Assembly (NCBI GenBank): GCA_945906105.1
Contig: CAMDQO010000002.1
Location: 1-64,000 of the forward strand
Length of the DNA stretch: 64,000 bases
Reading direction: 5' to 3'
From: Novosphingobium sp. Chol11
GTDB taxonomy: Bacteria > Pseudomonadota > Alphaproteobacteria > Sphingomonadales > Sphingomonadaceae
The notes under the pieces were generated by a model. That model was given only the letters and a program-made list of their open reading frames with translations. It was not told the DNA's origin and ran no database searches. The position numbers were made by a program, and so were the translations under genes. The stretch's first letter is position 1; each line of letters begins with the position of its first letter. This document shows positions 62,873 through 64,000 of this stretch, piece by piece.

Positions 62873-62999
62873 CCTCTTCAGGGGAGGGGTTGGGGTGGGG
62901 GCTATCGGCTTGGCATTGCGTCCGGCGGAGAGACCCCACCCCGCTGCGACTAAGGCCCGCTGCGCGGACCCAAGTCTCACTGCCCCTCCCCTGAAGAGG
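62873..62999. repeat. Nested inverted repeat between the dehydrogenase and lyase genes
   Basis: The outer arms CCTCTTCAGGGGAGGGG (62873-62889) and CCCCTCCCCTGAAGAGG (62983-62999) are perfect complements. An inner pair GGGGTGGGG (62892-62900) and CCCCACCCC (62934-62942) lies inside. It resembles the palindromic element at 32123-32212 in its build and may be of the same class. Confidence 0.75.
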
Positions 63000-63022
63000 A
63001 GGGGGAAAGAAGGACAAGCAGA

Positions 63023-63913
63023 ATGCCGATCAAACACGCCCCGATCTCTGCCCGCTCATGGCTGTTCGCGCCAGGCGACAGCGAGAAGAAAATGAACAAG
63101 GCGATGGACGGCACGGCTGACGTGGTGCTGATCGATCTGGAAGACGCGGTCGCCCCCGAAAGCAAGGCTGCGGCGCGGCGACAAGTGCATGATTTCATCG
63201 CGGCCAACCCCGCCCAGCGCCACCGCCTGTGGGTGCGGATCAATCCGTTTGATGGCCCTTACACCCTGCTCGATCTGGCAGCGATTATGCCCGCCAATCC
63301 CGGCGGCATCATGCTGCCCAAAGTCTATGGCCGGACTGACGTGGAAAAGCTCGATCACTGCCTGTCAGCGCTCGAAGTGGCGTACGGTATCGAGGAGGGC
63401 TCGACCCCGGTGATCGTGCTGATTACCGAAACGGCAGAGGCCATGTTCCACACCGGCGATTACAAGGGCGCGCCGCGTGTCGTTGCGCTAACCTGGGGGG
63501 CGGAAGATCTGGCCGACTCTATCGGTGCCAGCTCCAACCGCAACCCCGATGGCTCTTACAGCTTCACTTACGAACTGGCCCGCAGCCTGACTGTGCTCGG
63601 TGCGGCGACTGCAGGCGTCACCGCCATCGAGACGATCTCGGCAGACTTCAAGGATCTGGAAGCCCTGCGCATACGTGCGGAAGGCGTTCGCCGCCAAGGC
63701 TTCAAGGGCATGATGGCGATCCACCCGGCGCAGGTCGATGTGATCAACCAGGCCTTCACCCCCACCGAGGCGGAGATTGCCGAAGCACAGGAAGTGGTCG
63801 ATATTTTCGCCGCCAATCCCGGCGTCGGGGCAATTGGCTGGAAGGGCGCGATGCTCGATCGGCCGTACCTGTCGCGCGCGCAACAACTGCTCAAGCTGGC
63901 GGGGCGAGCATGA
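63023..63913 (+). CDS. CoA ester lyase, HpcH/HpaI (CitE-like) family
   Basis: A 296-residue lyase that splits CoA esters such as malyl-CoA or citramalyl-CoA. SWLFAPGDSEKKMNKAMDGTADVVLIDLEDAVAP is the CitE N-terminus with the metal-binding acidic residues; HRLWVRINPFDGPY, LPKVYGRTDVEKL, LITETAEA and TWGAEDLADSIG are conserved. It is the second gene after the dehydrogenase and overlaps the next one (ATGA). Confidence 0.9.
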   Translation: MPIKHAPISARSWLFAPGDSEKKMNKAMDGTADVVLIDLEDAVAPESKAAARRQVHDFIAANPAQRHRLWVRINPFDGPYTLLDLAAIMPANPGGIMLPKVYGRTDVEKLDHCLSALEVAYGIEEGSTPVIVLITETAEAMFHTGDYKGAPRVVALTWGAEDLADSIGASSNRNPDGSYSFTYELARSLTVLGAATAGVTAIETISADFKDLEALRIRAEGVRRQGFKGMMAIHPAQVDVINQAFTPTEAEIAEAQEVVDIFAANPGVGAIGWKGAMLDRPYLSRAQQLLKLAGRA

Positions 63914-64000
63914 CGATCAGCCTGACCGCAGAGGCTCTCGACCTGCGCCAGTTCCTCATGAACGGCGACCATGTGGTTCTGGGGCAGGCCTGCGGTGAGC
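63910..64000 (+). CDS. Probable acetyl-CoA hydrolase/transferase, N-terminal fragment
   Basis: Only the first 30 codons are in the window. The ATG overlaps the lyase stop. The start MTISLTAEALDLRQFLMNGD and VVLGQACGE recall acetyl-CoA hydrolase/transferase proteins, which begin with a phrase like GDxVxxGQGxGEP. The rest lies outside, so this is a tentative call. Confidence 0.45.
   Translation, partial: MTISLTAEALDLRQFLMNGDHVVLGQACGE

Overview
The window is a chromosomal segment of a GC-rich alphaproteobacterium, most likely a member of the Sphingomonadales. This rests on the gene set and coding style: a very large NAD-glutamate dehydrogenase, TonB-dependent uptake, DUF3617, paired 7TMR-like kinase and LuxR-type regulator, Rieske oxygenases and molybdenum hydroxylases, NasST-controlled nitrate assimilation, and dispersed repeats such as CTTCGACAAGCTCAGGACAG. 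No rRNA or tRNA gene and no CRISPR array was seen.

Layout. 0-1.7 kb is accessory: the end of an IS3-family element that cuts into a small lipoprotein gene, then an orphan DUF4238-like gene bracketed by inward-facing clusters of GTGTCACCGTAA-type repeats. 2-7.4 kb holds ilvE, an L,D-transpeptidase, a secreted amidohydrolase and a TonB-like protein. 7.6-13.4 kb holds two divergent oxidative operons: a Rieske oxygenase with a small EthD-like partner on the minus strand, and a three-subunit molybdenum hydroxylase with its own MoaD/ThiS-like protein on the plus strand. 13.4-19.3 kb carries an SH3 protein, a two-component system whose kinase gene is frameshifted in this sequence, a membrane protein/XRE pair, a hydrolase and a TPR protein. 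19.4-29.5 kb carries NAD-glutamate dehydrogenase, a long palindromic terminator, and selB, selA and selD for selenocysteine.

28.6-42.8 kb is a complete nitrate assimilation region, all on the minus strand: nasT-nasS, nrtA-nrtB-nrtCD-porin, and nirB-nirD-nasA-cobA. The porin and NrtABCD would import nitrate, NasA reduces it to nitrite, NirBD reduces nitrite to ammonium, and CobA supplies the siroheme precursor. The nrt and nir operons each begin with a leader holding a hexaloop hairpin and an intrinsic terminator, as expected for NasT (ANTAR) antitermination. A shared TGCA-S-TGCAGCA site precedes all three transcription units.

42.9-56.9 kb contains a cytochrome P450, the mrp / Tat-exported molybdenum protein / hemH operon, hflK-hflC with a DegP-type protease, an enoyl-CoA hydratase, a DUF3617 lipoprotein, a beta-propeller protein and a TonB-dependent receptor. 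57-64 kb looks catabolic: a second Rieske oxygenase, an LLM-type flavin oxidoreductase, YqgE, a family III CoA-transferase, an acyl-CoA dehydrogenase, a CitE-like lyase and the start of a probable acyl-CoA hydrolase/transferase. Several long palindromic intergenic repeats are scattered through the window.
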